NCBI RefSeq assembly: GCF_018413525.1
Contig: NZ_JAHCDD010000026.1
Coordinates: forward strand, 1 to 62,929
Direction: 5' to 3'
Length of the DNA: 62,929 nucleotides
Source: Acidovorax sp. CCYZU-2555
Lineage (GTDB): Bacteria > Pseudomonadota > Gammaproteobacteria > Burkholderiales > Burkholderiaceae_C
The notes beneath the pieces are model-generated. The model ran no database searches. It worked only from the letters and a program-made list of their open reading frames with translations, and was not told the origin of the DNA. Positions within the stretch are counted from its first letter, which is position 1, and each line of letters starts with the position of its first letter. A program made the translations under genes and the position numbers. Positions 34,928 to 43,383 of this stretch are shown in pieces.

Positions 34928-35123
34928 GGGCGGGGCGGGCGGGCGTGGAAGGGCGGAAAGCCTTGGCGACAAATGTCGCATCATAAGCACGCAGCGCTTG
35001 CCTGTAAGGCGCAGGGCAAAGAAGTTGTCTGCGCGCATCAGTGCACGGCAGAGTCCTGCGCCGGCCTGGAATAAATCATGGCCCGCAAGCGCTGCGGGCC
35101 CGGGCTGCGGATAATGGCGGGCT

Positions 35124-38100
35124 ATGCCTTTTTCCGATCCGCAGACCGCTGCCGCGCCGCGCGCGTACACCCTTGATTTTCCTGCCTCCCTGCCCGTGTC
35201 GACACGGCGCGAGGAGATCATGCGCGCCATGGAGCAGCACCAGGTGATCATTGTCTGCGGCGAGACCGGCTCGGGCAAGACCACGCAGCTGCCAAAAATA
35301 GCGCTGGCGCTGGGCCGCGGCAAGTGCAATGCGCCCGCGGGCACCCAGGGCAAGCTGATCGGCCACACCCAGCCGCGGCGCATCGCCGCGAGTTCCGTGG
35401 CCAAGCGCATCGCCGAGGAACTCAAGACGCCGCTGGGCGGCGTGGTCGGCTACAAGGTGCGTTTCCAGGACCGGCTGTCGAAGGACACGTCGGTCAAGCT
35501 GATGACCGACGGTATCCTGCTGGCCGAAACCCAGACCGATCCGCTGCTCAAGGCCTATGACACGCTGATCATCGACGAGGCGCACGAACGCAGCCTCAAC
35601 ATCGACTTCCTGCTGGGCTATCTGCGCCAGATCCTGCCCAAGCGTCCCGACCTCAAGGTGGTGGTGACTTCGGCGACCATCGATGCCGATCGCTTCGCAC
35701 GCCACTTCGCCTCGGCCGACGGCCCGGCGCCGGTCATCATGGTCTCGGGCCGCACTTTCCCGGTCGAGCAGCGCTATCGCCCGTTCGAGGAAAGCCGCGA
35801 CTACGGCCTCAACGAAGCGATCGCCGACGGCGTCGACGAGCTGTGGGCCGGCGCGCGCGGCGGCGACATCCTGGTGTTCCTGCCGGGCGAACGCGAAATC
35901 CGCGAAGCCGCCGACCATCTGCGCAAGCATCTGCAGCACCAGCCCGTGCTGCGCGGCGCCGAAGTGCTGCCGCTGTTCTCGCGGCTGTCGCAGGCCGAGC
36001 AGGACCGCATTTTCGAAGGCCACACGGGCCGGCGCATCGTGCTCGCGACCAACGTCGCCGAGACGTCGCTCACCGTGCCCGGAATCCGCTATGTGATCGA
36101 CGCGGGCACGGCGCGCGTCAAGCGCTACAGCTTTCGCAGCAAGGTCGAACAGCTGCTGGTCGAGCCCATCAGCCAGGCCGCGGCCAACCAGCGCGCGGGC
36201 CGTTGCGGCCGCGTGGCCGACGGCATCTGCATCCGTCTTTATGACGACGCCGACTTCATTGCGCGCCCGGCGTTCACCGACCCCGAAATCCTGCGCAGCT
36301 CGCTGGCCGGCGTGATCCTGCGCATGAAGTCGCTGGGCCTGGGCGACGTGGTGAACTTCCCCTTCCTCGAAGCGCCTTCGGGCCGGGCGATCGCCGACGG
36401 CTACCAGCTGCTGGCCGAACTCGGCGCGGTGACCGACCATGGCGACATCACGCCCATGGGCCAGGAGCTGTCGCGCCTGCCGCTGGACCCGCGCGTGGGC
36501 CGCATGATTCTCGAAGCGCGTGCGCGCGGCGCCGTCGCCGAAGTGCTGGTGATCGCTTCGGCGCTGTCGGTGCAGGACGTGCGCGACCGTCCCATCGACG
36601 CCCAGCAGCAGGCCGATCAGCAGCACGCCAAGTTCGACGACGAGAAAAGCGAATTCAGCGGCTATCTGCGGCTGTGGAAATGGCTGCAGGACGCGCGCGG
36701 CGGCAAGGTCGTGGCGCAAAGCCGGCGCGAGATGGCCAGCCAGTCCGCGCCCGCGCCCAAGGTCTCGGCGCGCAGCGCGGCTTTCCTGCCCGTGGCCCAG
36801 CGCAGCACGGGTGCGCAGGCACCGGTCCAGGCCGATGCGGCCCTGGCCTGGAAACCCGACGCAGGCGTGCCCGTGCCGGCCGACGACGCCACGCACAAGA
36901 TCAGCAACCGCCAGTGGGAACAGCTGCTGCGCCAGAACTTCATCAACATCCGCCGCGTGCGCGAGTGGCGCGACATCTATTCGCAGCTGCTCACGGTGGT
37001 CAAGGAGCAGCGCTGGCAGATCAACACCCAGCCCGCGGGCTACGAGGCGCTGCACCTGTCCATGCTTTCGGGGCTGCTGGGCAACCTGGGCTACAAGGGC
37101 GATGAAAGCGACAGCTACCTGGGCGCGCGCGGCATACGCTTTCACCCGCACCCGGGCGCGCATCTGTCGAAGAAGCCCGGCCGCTGGATAGTCGCCGCGG
37201 AACTCGTCGAAACGTCCCGACTTTACGGCCGCGGCATTGCGGCCGTGGAGCCCGTGTGGCTCGAAGAAGTCGGCGCCCATCTGCTGAAAAAGCAGCTGCT
37301 GGACCCGCACTGGGAAAAGAAGAGCGCTGACGTCGTCGCGCTGGAGCGCGCGACGTTGTACGGCCTGGTGGTCTACAACGGCCGGCGCACCAGCTTCGGC
37401 AAGGTCGATCCGCAATCGGCGCGCGAGCTGTTCATTCGCCAGGCCCTGGTCGATGGCGGCTGGGACACGCGCCTCACGTTCCTGCAGGCCAACCGCAAGC
37501 TGGTCGCGAAGATCGAGGAGATGGAGCACAAGTCGCGCCGCCAGGACGTGCTGGTCGACGACGAACTGATCTACGCCTTCTACGACCAGCAGCTGCCGCA
37601 GGATGTGTTCAGCGGCGCCACCTTCGAGCGCTGGTTCCAGGCCGCGAGCCGCGAGAACACCGACCTGCTGCGCCTCACGCGCGATGAACTGATGCGCCAT
37701 GAGGCCGCGGGCATCACCACCCAGGCCTTCCCCAAGGTGATCAAGCTCGGCGGCGTCGACTGCGCGGCCCAGTACCTGCACTCGCCGGGCGACGCGCGCG
37801 ACGGCGTCACCGTCACCGTGCCGCTGTTCGTTCTCAACCAGGTCAGCGAGGAGCGCGCCGAGTGGCTGGTGCCGGGCATGCTCAAGGACAAGATCCAGGC
37901 GCTGCTCAAGAGCCTGCCGCAGCGCCCGCGCAGCCGCTTCGTGCCGCTGCCCGAAAGCGCCCAGCGCCTGGCGACGCTGCTGTGCGCGCCCGAACGCTTC
38001 GTGCAGGGCGGGCTGATCGACGCGCTGCTCAAGCAGGCGCGCGATGAAACCTCGCTCGACATCAAGCGCGCCGATTTCAAGCTCGACATGCTGAGCCCGC

Positions 38101-39221
38101 ACCTGTTCATGAACTTCCGCGTGACCGACGAGCATGGCCGCCAATTGGGCCAGGGCCGCAATCTGGGCGCGCTCAAGGCCCAGCTCGGTGCCAAGGCGCG
38201 CGGCGCGTTCCAGGCGCTGGCCGGAATGAAGCTCGCGAACGTGCTCGAAGACGGCGCGCCCGGCGCCGTGCCGGCGGCCGCGAAGCCGGCCGGCAAGGCC
38301 CAGGCGCAGAGTCCGGCCGCGCCCGCCAAGGCCCCGCCCGCGGCCAAGCCGGCCAGCGATGCGCCCGCGGCGGGCCAGCGCTATACCCAGTGGAGCTTCG
38401 GCACGCTGCCCGAGCTGATGGAAATCCGCCAGGGCGCGCAGTCGCTGGTGGGTTTTCCCGCGCTGATCGATCACGGCGACGGCGTGGGCATCGAAGTCTT
38501 CGACGAGCCCGAAGTCGCGGCCGCCAAGCACCGCGCGGGCCTGCGCCGGCTGTTCGCGCTGCAGATCAAGGACGCGCTCAAGTACCTCGAAAAGAACATT
38601 CCCGACCTGCAGAAAATGGCCGTGGCATTCATGCCGCTGGGCACGCAGGAAGACCTGCGCCAGCAGATCATCGACGTCGCGCTGGACCGGGCTTTCGTGC
38701 TCGATCCGCTGCCCACCAACGCCGCCGAATTCACCCAGCGCGTGCAGGATGGGCGCGGCCGGCTGACGTTGATCGCCAACGAAGTCGCGCGCCTGGCCGG
38801 CGCCATTCTGGTCGAGTACACGGCCGCGGCGCGCAAGATCAAGGACACGAAGAACGCGCCCGAAGCCACGGCCGACGCGCTGCAGCAACTGCAAAAGCTC
38901 ATGCCCAAGCAGTTCATCGCGGCCGCGCCCTGGGTGCAGCTGGCGCATTTTCCGCGCTATCTCAAGGCGATCACGCTGCGGCTCGACAAATGGCGAGCCG
39001 ATCCCGCGCGCGACGCCGCGCGCCTGGCCGAGCTGCGCCCGCACGAGCAGCGCTACTGGCGTCTGGTCGTAGACCGCAAGGGCCAGGTCGATGCGCGCAT
39101 GCAGGAATACCGCTGGATGCTCGAAGAGCTGCGCGTGGGCTTTTTTGCCCAGGAGCTGCGCACGCCGTATCCGGTCAGCGTCAAGCGCCTGGACAAGCTC
39201 TGGGCGCAGATGCAGCGCTGA
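35124..39221 (+). CDS. hrpA: ATP-dependent RNA helicase HrpA
   Basis: This 1365-residue DEAH-box helicase has Walker A GETGSGKTTQ (about residue 46), DEAH in LIIDEAHERS, motif III SATIDADRFA and motif VI QRAGRCGR. The helicase-associated and OB-fold regions follow, then a long HrpA-specific C-terminal domain. The family in proteobacteria is about 1300 residues. Two low-complexity insertions are visible, near residues 530-590 and an Ala/Pro/Lys-rich stretch near 1055-1085. E. coli HrpA acts in mRNA processing and rescue of stalled ribosomes; the same role is presumed here. Confidence 0.96.
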   Translation: MPFSDPQTAAAPRAYTLDFPASLPVSTRREEIMRAMEQHQVIIVCGETGSGKTTQLPKIALALGRGKCNAPAGTQGKLIGHTQPRRIAASSVAKRIAEELKTPLGGVVGYKVRFQDRLSKDTSVKLMTDGILLAETQTDPLLKAYDTLIIDEAHERSLNIDFLLGYLRQILPKRPDLKVVVTSATIDADRFARHFASADGPAPVIMVSGRTFPVEQRYRPFEESRDYGLNEAIADGVDELWAGARGGDILVFLPGEREIREAADHLRKHLQHQPVLRGAEVLPLFSRLSQAEQDRIFEGHTGRRIVLATNVAETSLTVPGIRYVIDAGTARVKRYSFRSKVEQLLVEPISQAAANQRAGRCGRVADGICIRLYDDADFIARPAFTDPEILRSSLAGVILRMKSLGLGDVVNFPFLEAPSGRAIADGYQLLAELGAVTDHGDITPMGQELSRLPLDPRVGRMILEARARGAVAEVLVIASALSVQDVRDRPIDAQQQADQQHAKFDDEKSEFSGYLRLWKWLQDARGGKVVAQSRREMASQSAPAPKVSARSAAFLPVAQRSTGAQAPVQADAALAWKPDAGVPVPADDATHKISNRQWEQLLRQNFINIRRVREWRDIYSQLLTVVKEQRWQINTQPAGYEALHLSMLSGLLGNLGYKGDESDSYLGARGIRFHPHPGAHLSKKPGRWIVAAELVETSRLYGRGIAAVEPVWLEEVGAHLLKKQLLDPHWEKKSADVVALERATLYGLVVYNGRRTSFGKVDPQSARELFIRQALVDGGWDTRLTFLQANRKLVAKIEEMEHKSRRQDVLVDDELIYAFYDQQLPQDVFSGATFERWFQAASRENTDLLRLTRDELMRHEAAGITTQAFPKVIKLGGVDCAAQYLHSPGDARDGVTVTVPLFVLNQVSEERAEWLVPGMLKDKIQALLKSLPQRPRSRFVPLPESAQRLATLLCAPERFVQGGLIDALLKQARDETSLDIKRADFKLDMLSPHLFMNFRVTDEHGRQLGQGRNLGALKAQLGAKARGAFQALAGMKLANVLEDGAPGAVPAAAKPAGKAQAQSPAAPAKAPPAAKPASDAPAAGQRYTQWSFGTLPELMEIRQGAQSLVGFPALIDHGDGVGIEVFDEPEVAAAKHRAGLRRLFALQIKDALKYLEKNIPDLQKMAVAFMPLGTQEDLRQQIIDVALDRAFVLDPLPTNAAEFTQRVQDGRGRLTLIANEVARLAGAILVEYTAAARKIKDTKNAPEATADALQQLQKLMPKQFIAAAPWVQLAHFPRYLKAITLRLDKWRADPARDAARLAELRPHEQRYWRLVVDRKGQVDARMQEYRWMLEELRVGFFAQELRTPYPVSVKRLDKLWAQMQR

Positions 39222-39226
39222 AGTCC

Positions 39227-39772
39227 ATGGTGTTCTGGAGCCGTCCGCTGCTGCCGCTGGAGCGCGCTTTCGTGCGCCGGCATTTCGGCGCCACGCTCGA
39301 TGCGCAGTTGCCCGGGCTGCGCGTCTACCTGCGCCGTGTGGGCGACACGCAGCGCGCGCTGTCGTTCAACGGCGGGCGCATTTCCATGCCGCGCATCTGC
39401 TTTGTGGCGGGTGATCCGCACCAGCCGCTGCGCCTGACGCATGCGCAGATCGCGGGCTGTTTCGCGCACGAGTTGCTGCACCAGTGGCAGCGCGTGCAAG
39501 GCCAGGCCGTGACCCGCGAGGCGTTCTGGCTGCAGCTGCGCCATCTGTGCGGTGGGCGCAACCCCTATGCCTATGCGCGCTGCAGCGACGCCCAGGTCAT
39601 GCACGACACTTTTCTTCAGGCCCAGGTGGAGCAGCAGGGCCAGATATGGGAAGACCATGTGCGCGCCTGCGTCGCCGGCCAGCCCGCGGCGGAATTCGCG
39701 CGCATCGCGGCCCATGTGCGCGGGGAGGGCGGCTCGCCGGCGCCCACAACGGGACAGGGGCATTTCTCCTAG
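39227..39772 (+). CDS. Small HELLH-motif putative zinc metallopeptidase
   Basis: An ATG at 39227, 5 bp after the hrpA stop, gives 181 residues. The central motif CFAHELLHQWQRVQG (His81, Glu82, His85) is the HExxH zincin signature. A possible third ligand is a downstream Glu in the helix QVEQQGQIWEDHV. The N-terminal part RALSFNGGRISMPRICFVAG could be a beta-sheet with substrate-binding edge. There is no signal peptide or membrane helix. I do not recognise the precise family. Similar short zincin domains occur in toxins of secretion systems, but no VgrG, Rhs or T6SS genes are nearby. Confidence 0.72.
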   Translation: MVFWSRPLLPLERAFVRRHFGATLDAQLPGLRVYLRRVGDTQRALSFNGGRISMPRICFVAGDPHQPLRLTHAQIAGCFAHELLHQWQRVQGQAVTREAFWLQLRHLCGGRNPYAYARCSDAQVMHDTFLQAQVEQQGQIWEDHVRACVAGQPAAEFARIAAHVRGEGGSPAPTTGQGHFS

Positions 39773-39788
39773 AGGGGTGACGGGAGAT

Positions 39789-39817
39789 TTGCAATAATGC
39801 GAATGCTTCCCAATACT
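39789..39817 (+). promoter_or_regulatory. Orphan promoter with a Fur-box-like spacer, probable remnant of the fecI promoter
   Basis: TTGCAA (39789-39794) and AATACT (39812-39817) are spaced by 17 bp. The spacer TAATGCGAATGCTTCCC resembles the AATGCGAATNNTTC sequence often seen at iron-regulated promoters of fecI-type genes in this group. It lies about 600 bp upstream of the truncated fecR, about where fecI should start. The match is by eye and the Fur assignment is inference. Confidence 0.45.
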
Positions 39818-39885
39818 AGTCACCGCCGTCCTTGCCGGGCTGAAGCGCGGCGCGAAAACTGCACCGCATGAGGTGTGATAGGTCG

Positions 39886-40251
39886 ATGGCGTTTGAATTT
39901 CTTTTGGTGAAAGAGAATTACAAAAAGCGTCGTGACGGCAAGATCGAGACTCCTTTCACAACTGGAGTTCCTGTGCCTCTCGACATCAAAAACGCGACCG
40001 ATATCTTGGCTGAAGTCCACCAAACGCTCCATGATGACCGCTCCATCGATGGACAGCACGGCAATGTCCCGTACCTCAGCATCAATGCTCTACCTCCTGG
40101 CCAGCCTTCAGGCACCGCAAATTGGGATTTGCTGATCAGCGGAGACTGCTCGCAAGCAATGGAGCAAGCCATCCAGCGAGCGAAGGTAGCCGTTCAATCG
40201 CGAATGAGCTTGCTTCAGCCCTTCCTTGGCTCGACCACCTTCGCGGGATAG
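39886..40251 (+). CDS. Hypothetical protein, 121 residues, lower GC than its surroundings
   Basis: An ATG at 39886 (MAFEFLLVKENYKKRRDGKI) is preferred because an AGG lies just upstream; an earlier in-frame ATG at 39868 is possible. The C-terminal half (HGNVPYLSINALPPGQPSGT, then ANWDLLISGDCSQAMEQAIQ) reads as a genuine protein with AT-richer codons. It has no signal peptide, membrane segment or known motif. It sits in the scar between hrpA/metallopeptidase and the truncated fecR, tail to tail with a minus-strand gene fragment. It may be a transferred gene, possibly one of an original pair. Confidence 0.55.
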   Translation: MAFEFLLVKENYKKRRDGKIETPFTTGVPVPLDIKNATDILAEVHQTLHDDRSIDGQHGNVPYLSINALPPGQPSGTANWDLLISGDCSQAMEQAIQRAKVAVQSRMSLLQPFLGSTTFAG

Positions 40252-40259
40252 GTGGAGCA

Positions 40260-40406
40260 CTAGAACAACCCAGCTGGCTCCGCCTCGCGGTTCCAGCTGT
40301 AAATGACAAGTTCGCCACGCTCCACACGGTTTGCGCCACCGCCCACGGTGTAGTCCAGCTTCAGCGACTCCATCTCAAAGTCCTTGAAGCACTCCCGTGT
40401 GGCCGG
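40260..40406 (-). pseudogene. C-terminal fragment of an unrecognised gene
   Basis: About 49 codons on the minus strand end in TAG at 40260 and read ECFKDFEMESLKLDYTVGGG, then ANRVERGELVIYSWNREAEP and AGLF. Composition and codon choice look coding up to about 40,406; beyond that the frame runs antisense to fecR and loses coding character. The 5' part of the gene is therefore missing at the junction with fecR. The family is not recognised. Confidence 0.5.
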
Positions 40407-40775
40407 ATGTTCGAAGGCGCAGTGCGCATCACGCCGAACGCTCCGCGCGCGCCGGTGCAAGTACTGGATGCAGGCGAACAGACGGTGTTCAGCGCCCGGC
40501 AGGTGGGGGACGTCGCACCCGCGAGCGCCGCGCGCCAGGCCTGGGTCGACGGGCTGTTGATCGCCGACAACATGCGGCTGGATGACTTTGTGCGCGAACT
40601 GGCGCGCCATCGCGCGGGCCACCTGGGCTGCGACCCCGCGGTTGCCGACCTGCGGCTCGACGGCGTGTTTCCGCTCGCCGACACCGACCGCGTGCTGGCC
40701 ATGGTCGCCCAGACGCTGGCGGTGGACGTGCGGCGCACGACGGATTGGTGGGTCACGGTCAGGGCGAGGGATTGA
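40407..40775 (+). pseudogene. fecR: FecR (anti-sigma/sensor) remnant, N-terminal half lost
   Basis: The last 120 or so codons of a FecR protein remain: FEGAVRITPNAPRAPVQVL, EQTVFSARQVGDVAPAS and the typical C-terminal QAWVDGLLIADNMRLDDFVR and ADLRLDGVFPLADTDRVLAM. The N-terminal sigma-binding region and the transmembrane helix are missing (a full FecR is about 320 residues). An ATG happens to lie at the junction, but a cytosolic fragment could not signal normally. The 87 bp between it and the TonB receptor gene are as expected for an intact fecR-fecA pair. No fecI sigma factor gene is present upstream. Confidence 0.82.
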
Positions 40776-40862
40776 GAGGGGGCCTGCGCTCAAAAGCGGG
40801 AAATTCGGAACGCCAAAAAAATATTCCACAAATCAGTTCCGCTTTTTGCCCACCCGCGTGGC

Positions 40863-43280
40863 ATGGGAAGTGAACCCTTCTTGGAACTTCTTTCTGGAAC
40901 CCCTGCCGTGCCTTCACATTTCCCCGCCCCCGCCGCGCTGACTCCTTTGCGCCATGCCTGCATCGCCATGATTGCCAGCCTGGGCGCGCTGGCCCTGCCC
41001 ATGGCCGCGACCACAGCCCATGCGCAAAGCGCGGCCGTCGCCGCGCAGGACTTCGACATTCCCGCGGGCCCGCTGGGCAGCACGCTCAACCAGTTCGCCC
41101 AGCGCGCGGGCATTGCCTGGTCGGCCGACGCCCAGCTCACGCAGGACCGCCAGAGCGCGGGACTGCGCGGCCGCTTCACGCTGCAGCAGGGCTTTGCGCA
41201 ACTGCTGCAGGGCACGCCGCTCGAAGCCTTCGATCGCGGCGGCCAGGTTTACGGCCTGCGCCTGCGCGCCCAGCCCAAGGTGGGCGCCGCTGCCGCGATG
41301 GACAGCGTGACCGTGGTCGGCAACTGGCTTGCCGACCCGACGGCCGCCAGCGTGTTCGAACATGCGGGCGCGCGCGATCTGGTCACGCGCGCCGACTTCA
41401 CGGCCGGCGGCGCGACCGCGATGCGTGAAGTGCTCAACCGCATTCCCGGCGTGATGGCGCCCGAGAACAACGGCACGGGCAGCCACGACATGGCGATGAA
41501 CTTCGGCGTGCGCGGCCTCAACCCGCGCCTGGCCGCGCGCTCCACGGTGCTGATGGACGGCGTGCCCGTGCCGTTCGCGCCCTACGGCCAGCCCCAGCTG
41601 TCGTTCGCGCCCGTGTCGCTGGGCAATATGGATGCAGTCGACGTGGTGCGCGGCGGCGGCGCGGTGCGCTACGGCCCGCAGAACGTGGGCGGCATCGTCA
41701 ACTTCGTGACGCGCGCGATTCCCGCCAAATCCGCGGCCAGCGTCGACGTGCAGACCGAGCACGCGGCTTCGGGCGGGCTCAAGACCACGAGCAGCCTGAT
41801 GGCCGGCGGCACGCTGGACAGCGGCCTGGGCGCGGTGCTGCTGTACTCGGGCGTGCGCGGCGAAGATTCGCGCGAGCACAGCGGCACGCGCATCGACGAC
41901 TTCATGCTCAAGACCCAGTACCGCATGAATGCGGCGCACAAGTTCACGGCCACGCTGCAGCGCTATACCGGGGAGGCCGACATGCCCGGCGGCCTGTCGC
42001 GCGCCGACTTCAACGCCGACCCTTACCAGTCCACGCGCCCCAAGGACCGTTTCTGGGGCCATCGCAATCTCGTGAGCGCGGGCTATGAATACAAGCCCGA
42101 TGCATCGCGCCAGCTGTCGGTGCTGGCCTTCCAGACCGAGACGCTGCGCAGCGGCTATCTCGACCAGGGCAGCTTTGTCTCGCTGTCGCCGCGTGACTAC
42201 ACGGTGCGCGGCATCGAAACCCGCTTCACCCAGGGCTTTCGCTGGGCCGGCGCGCGCCATGAAATCGGCGTAGGCCACCGCTATGTGAGCGAGCAGAGCG
42301 AGGAGTTCCGCTACCGCCTGCCCAGCAGCTCCGCCGCGCTGCCCAGCGAGTCCAGCCCGCACGACCGCCACACCCAGGGCGAGACCCAGGCCCATGCGCT
42401 GTTCATCGACGACCGCATCAACATCGGCAACTGGACCATCGTGCCCGGCGTGCGCGTAGAGCAGATCCGTTCGTCGCAGCAGAACCTGCTGAACGGCGCG
42501 CGCGACGCGGGCAAGTACCGGCCGCTGCTGCCCGCGCTCAACGTCATGTACTACGTCAACGACCAGTGGAACCTCTACGCGAGCACCGACAGCTCGTTCG
42601 GCACCGTGCAGTACAGCAAGATGGCGAAGGCCGTCACCAGCGGCAGCGTGGAGCCCGAGAAGGCGCGCTCGTACGAGGTGGGCACGCGCTACGACAACGG
42701 CGCGCTGCGCGCCGAGCTGGGCCTGTTCAGCATGACGTTCAGCAACCAGTACGAAAGCAACCAGCAGTCGAACAGCGTCTACGCGCGCGGCAAGACCCGG
42801 CATCTGGGCCTCGAAGGCGGGGTGCATTACGACCTGGGCAGCGCGCTGCGCGCGATGAAGGGCTATGGCGTCTACGCGAGCTATGCCTATGTCGATGCAT
42901 CCATCCTCGAAGACGGCCCCAACAAGGGCAACCAGGTGCCGTTCTCGCCGCGCCACAAGGCGGCGTTCGGCGTCGACTACCAGGCCGGAGCGTGGAAGGC
43001 CGGCATCGACGGCACGCTGCAATCGAGCCAGTTCGCCGACAACCGCAACACCGTCGCCGAGACCGCCGCGGGCAACAACGGCCGCATTCCGGGCTACATG
43101 CTGTGGAACATCCGCGGCAGCTATTCGCTGGGCCCGGCCTACAGCAATGTGCGCATAGGCGCAGGCATCAAGAACCTGTTCGATCGCCGCTACTTCACGC
43201 GCTCGTTCGACGACAACAACAGCGGCCTGTACGTGGGCCAGCCGCGCACGGTCTACCTGCAGCTGTCGGCCGCGTTCTGA
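40863..43280 (+). CDS. fecA: TonB-dependent ferric dicitrate-type outer-membrane receptor with STN signalling domain
   Basis: This 805-residue receptor has a signal peptide ending TTAHA, an STN domain (about 58-130, FDIPAGPLGSTLNQFAQRAG), a plug (about 145-270, with the TonB-box region near SVTVVGNW) and a 22-strand barrel. The segment MPGGLSRADFNADPYQSTRP and the FWGHRN motif are characteristic of FecA-like receptors. An alternative GTG start at 40908 gives a more usual signal peptide. An inverted repeat (CGGAAC at 40806 and GTTCCG at 40836) followed by CTTTTTG precedes the gene. With fecI and most of fecR gone, induction by the classical surface-signalling route is not possible in cis. Confidence 0.9.
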   Translation: MGSEPFLELLSGTPAVPSHFPAPAALTPLRHACIAMIASLGALALPMAATTAHAQSAAVAAQDFDIPAGPLGSTLNQFAQRAGIAWSADAQLTQDRQSAGLRGRFTLQQGFAQLLQGTPLEAFDRGGQVYGLRLRAQPKVGAAAAMDSVTVVGNWLADPTAASVFEHAGARDLVTRADFTAGGATAMREVLNRIPGVMAPENNGTGSHDMAMNFGVRGLNPRLAARSTVLMDGVPVPFAPYGQPQLSFAPVSLGNMDAVDVVRGGGAVRYGPQNVGGIVNFVTRAIPAKSAASVDVQTEHAASGGLKTTSSLMAGGTLDSGLGAVLLYSGVRGEDSREHSGTRIDDFMLKTQYRMNAAHKFTATLQRYTGEADMPGGLSRADFNADPYQSTRPKDRFWGHRNLVSAGYEYKPDASRQLSVLAFQTETLRSGYLDQGSFVSLSPRDYTVRGIETRFTQGFRWAGARHEIGVGHRYVSEQSEEFRYRLPSSSAALPSESSPHDRHTQGETQAHALFIDDRINIGNWTIVPGVRVEQIRSSQQNLLNGARDAGKYRPLLPALNVMYYVNDQWNLYASTDSSFGTVQYSKMAKAVTSGSVEPEKARSYEVGTRYDNGALRAELGLFSMTFSNQYESNQQSNSVYARGKTRHLGLEGGVHYDLGSALRAMKGYGVYASYAYVDASILEDGPNKGNQVPFSPRHKAAFGVDYQAGAWKAGIDGTLQSSQFADNRNTVAETAAGNNGRIPGYMLWNIRGSYSLGPAYSNVRIGAGIKNLFDRRYFTRSFDDNNSGLYVGQPRTVYLQLSAAF

Positions 43281-43383
43281 CAAGGCGAGGGTCGCGCAGG
43301 TGACCCTTACCTAGGTCTGTTCCTAGTGCCAGCGCGCCCGCGCTGGCCTAGTCTGGGTGCTGGTTTCATAGCGAGCAACATCC

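Noticed and set aside
35076..39044. A 1322-residue minus-strand open frame opposite hrpA
   Set aside because: High GC leaves few stops on the antisense strand. The composition (Arg/His/Ala/Gln-rich) is typical of shadow translation, and hrpA is unambiguous.
40122..40775. A 217-residue plus-strand open frame as a full gene
   Set aside because: Only its C-terminal ~120 residues match FecR. The first 95 are antisense to the minus-strand fragment ending at 40260 and out of frame with the 121-residue ORF.
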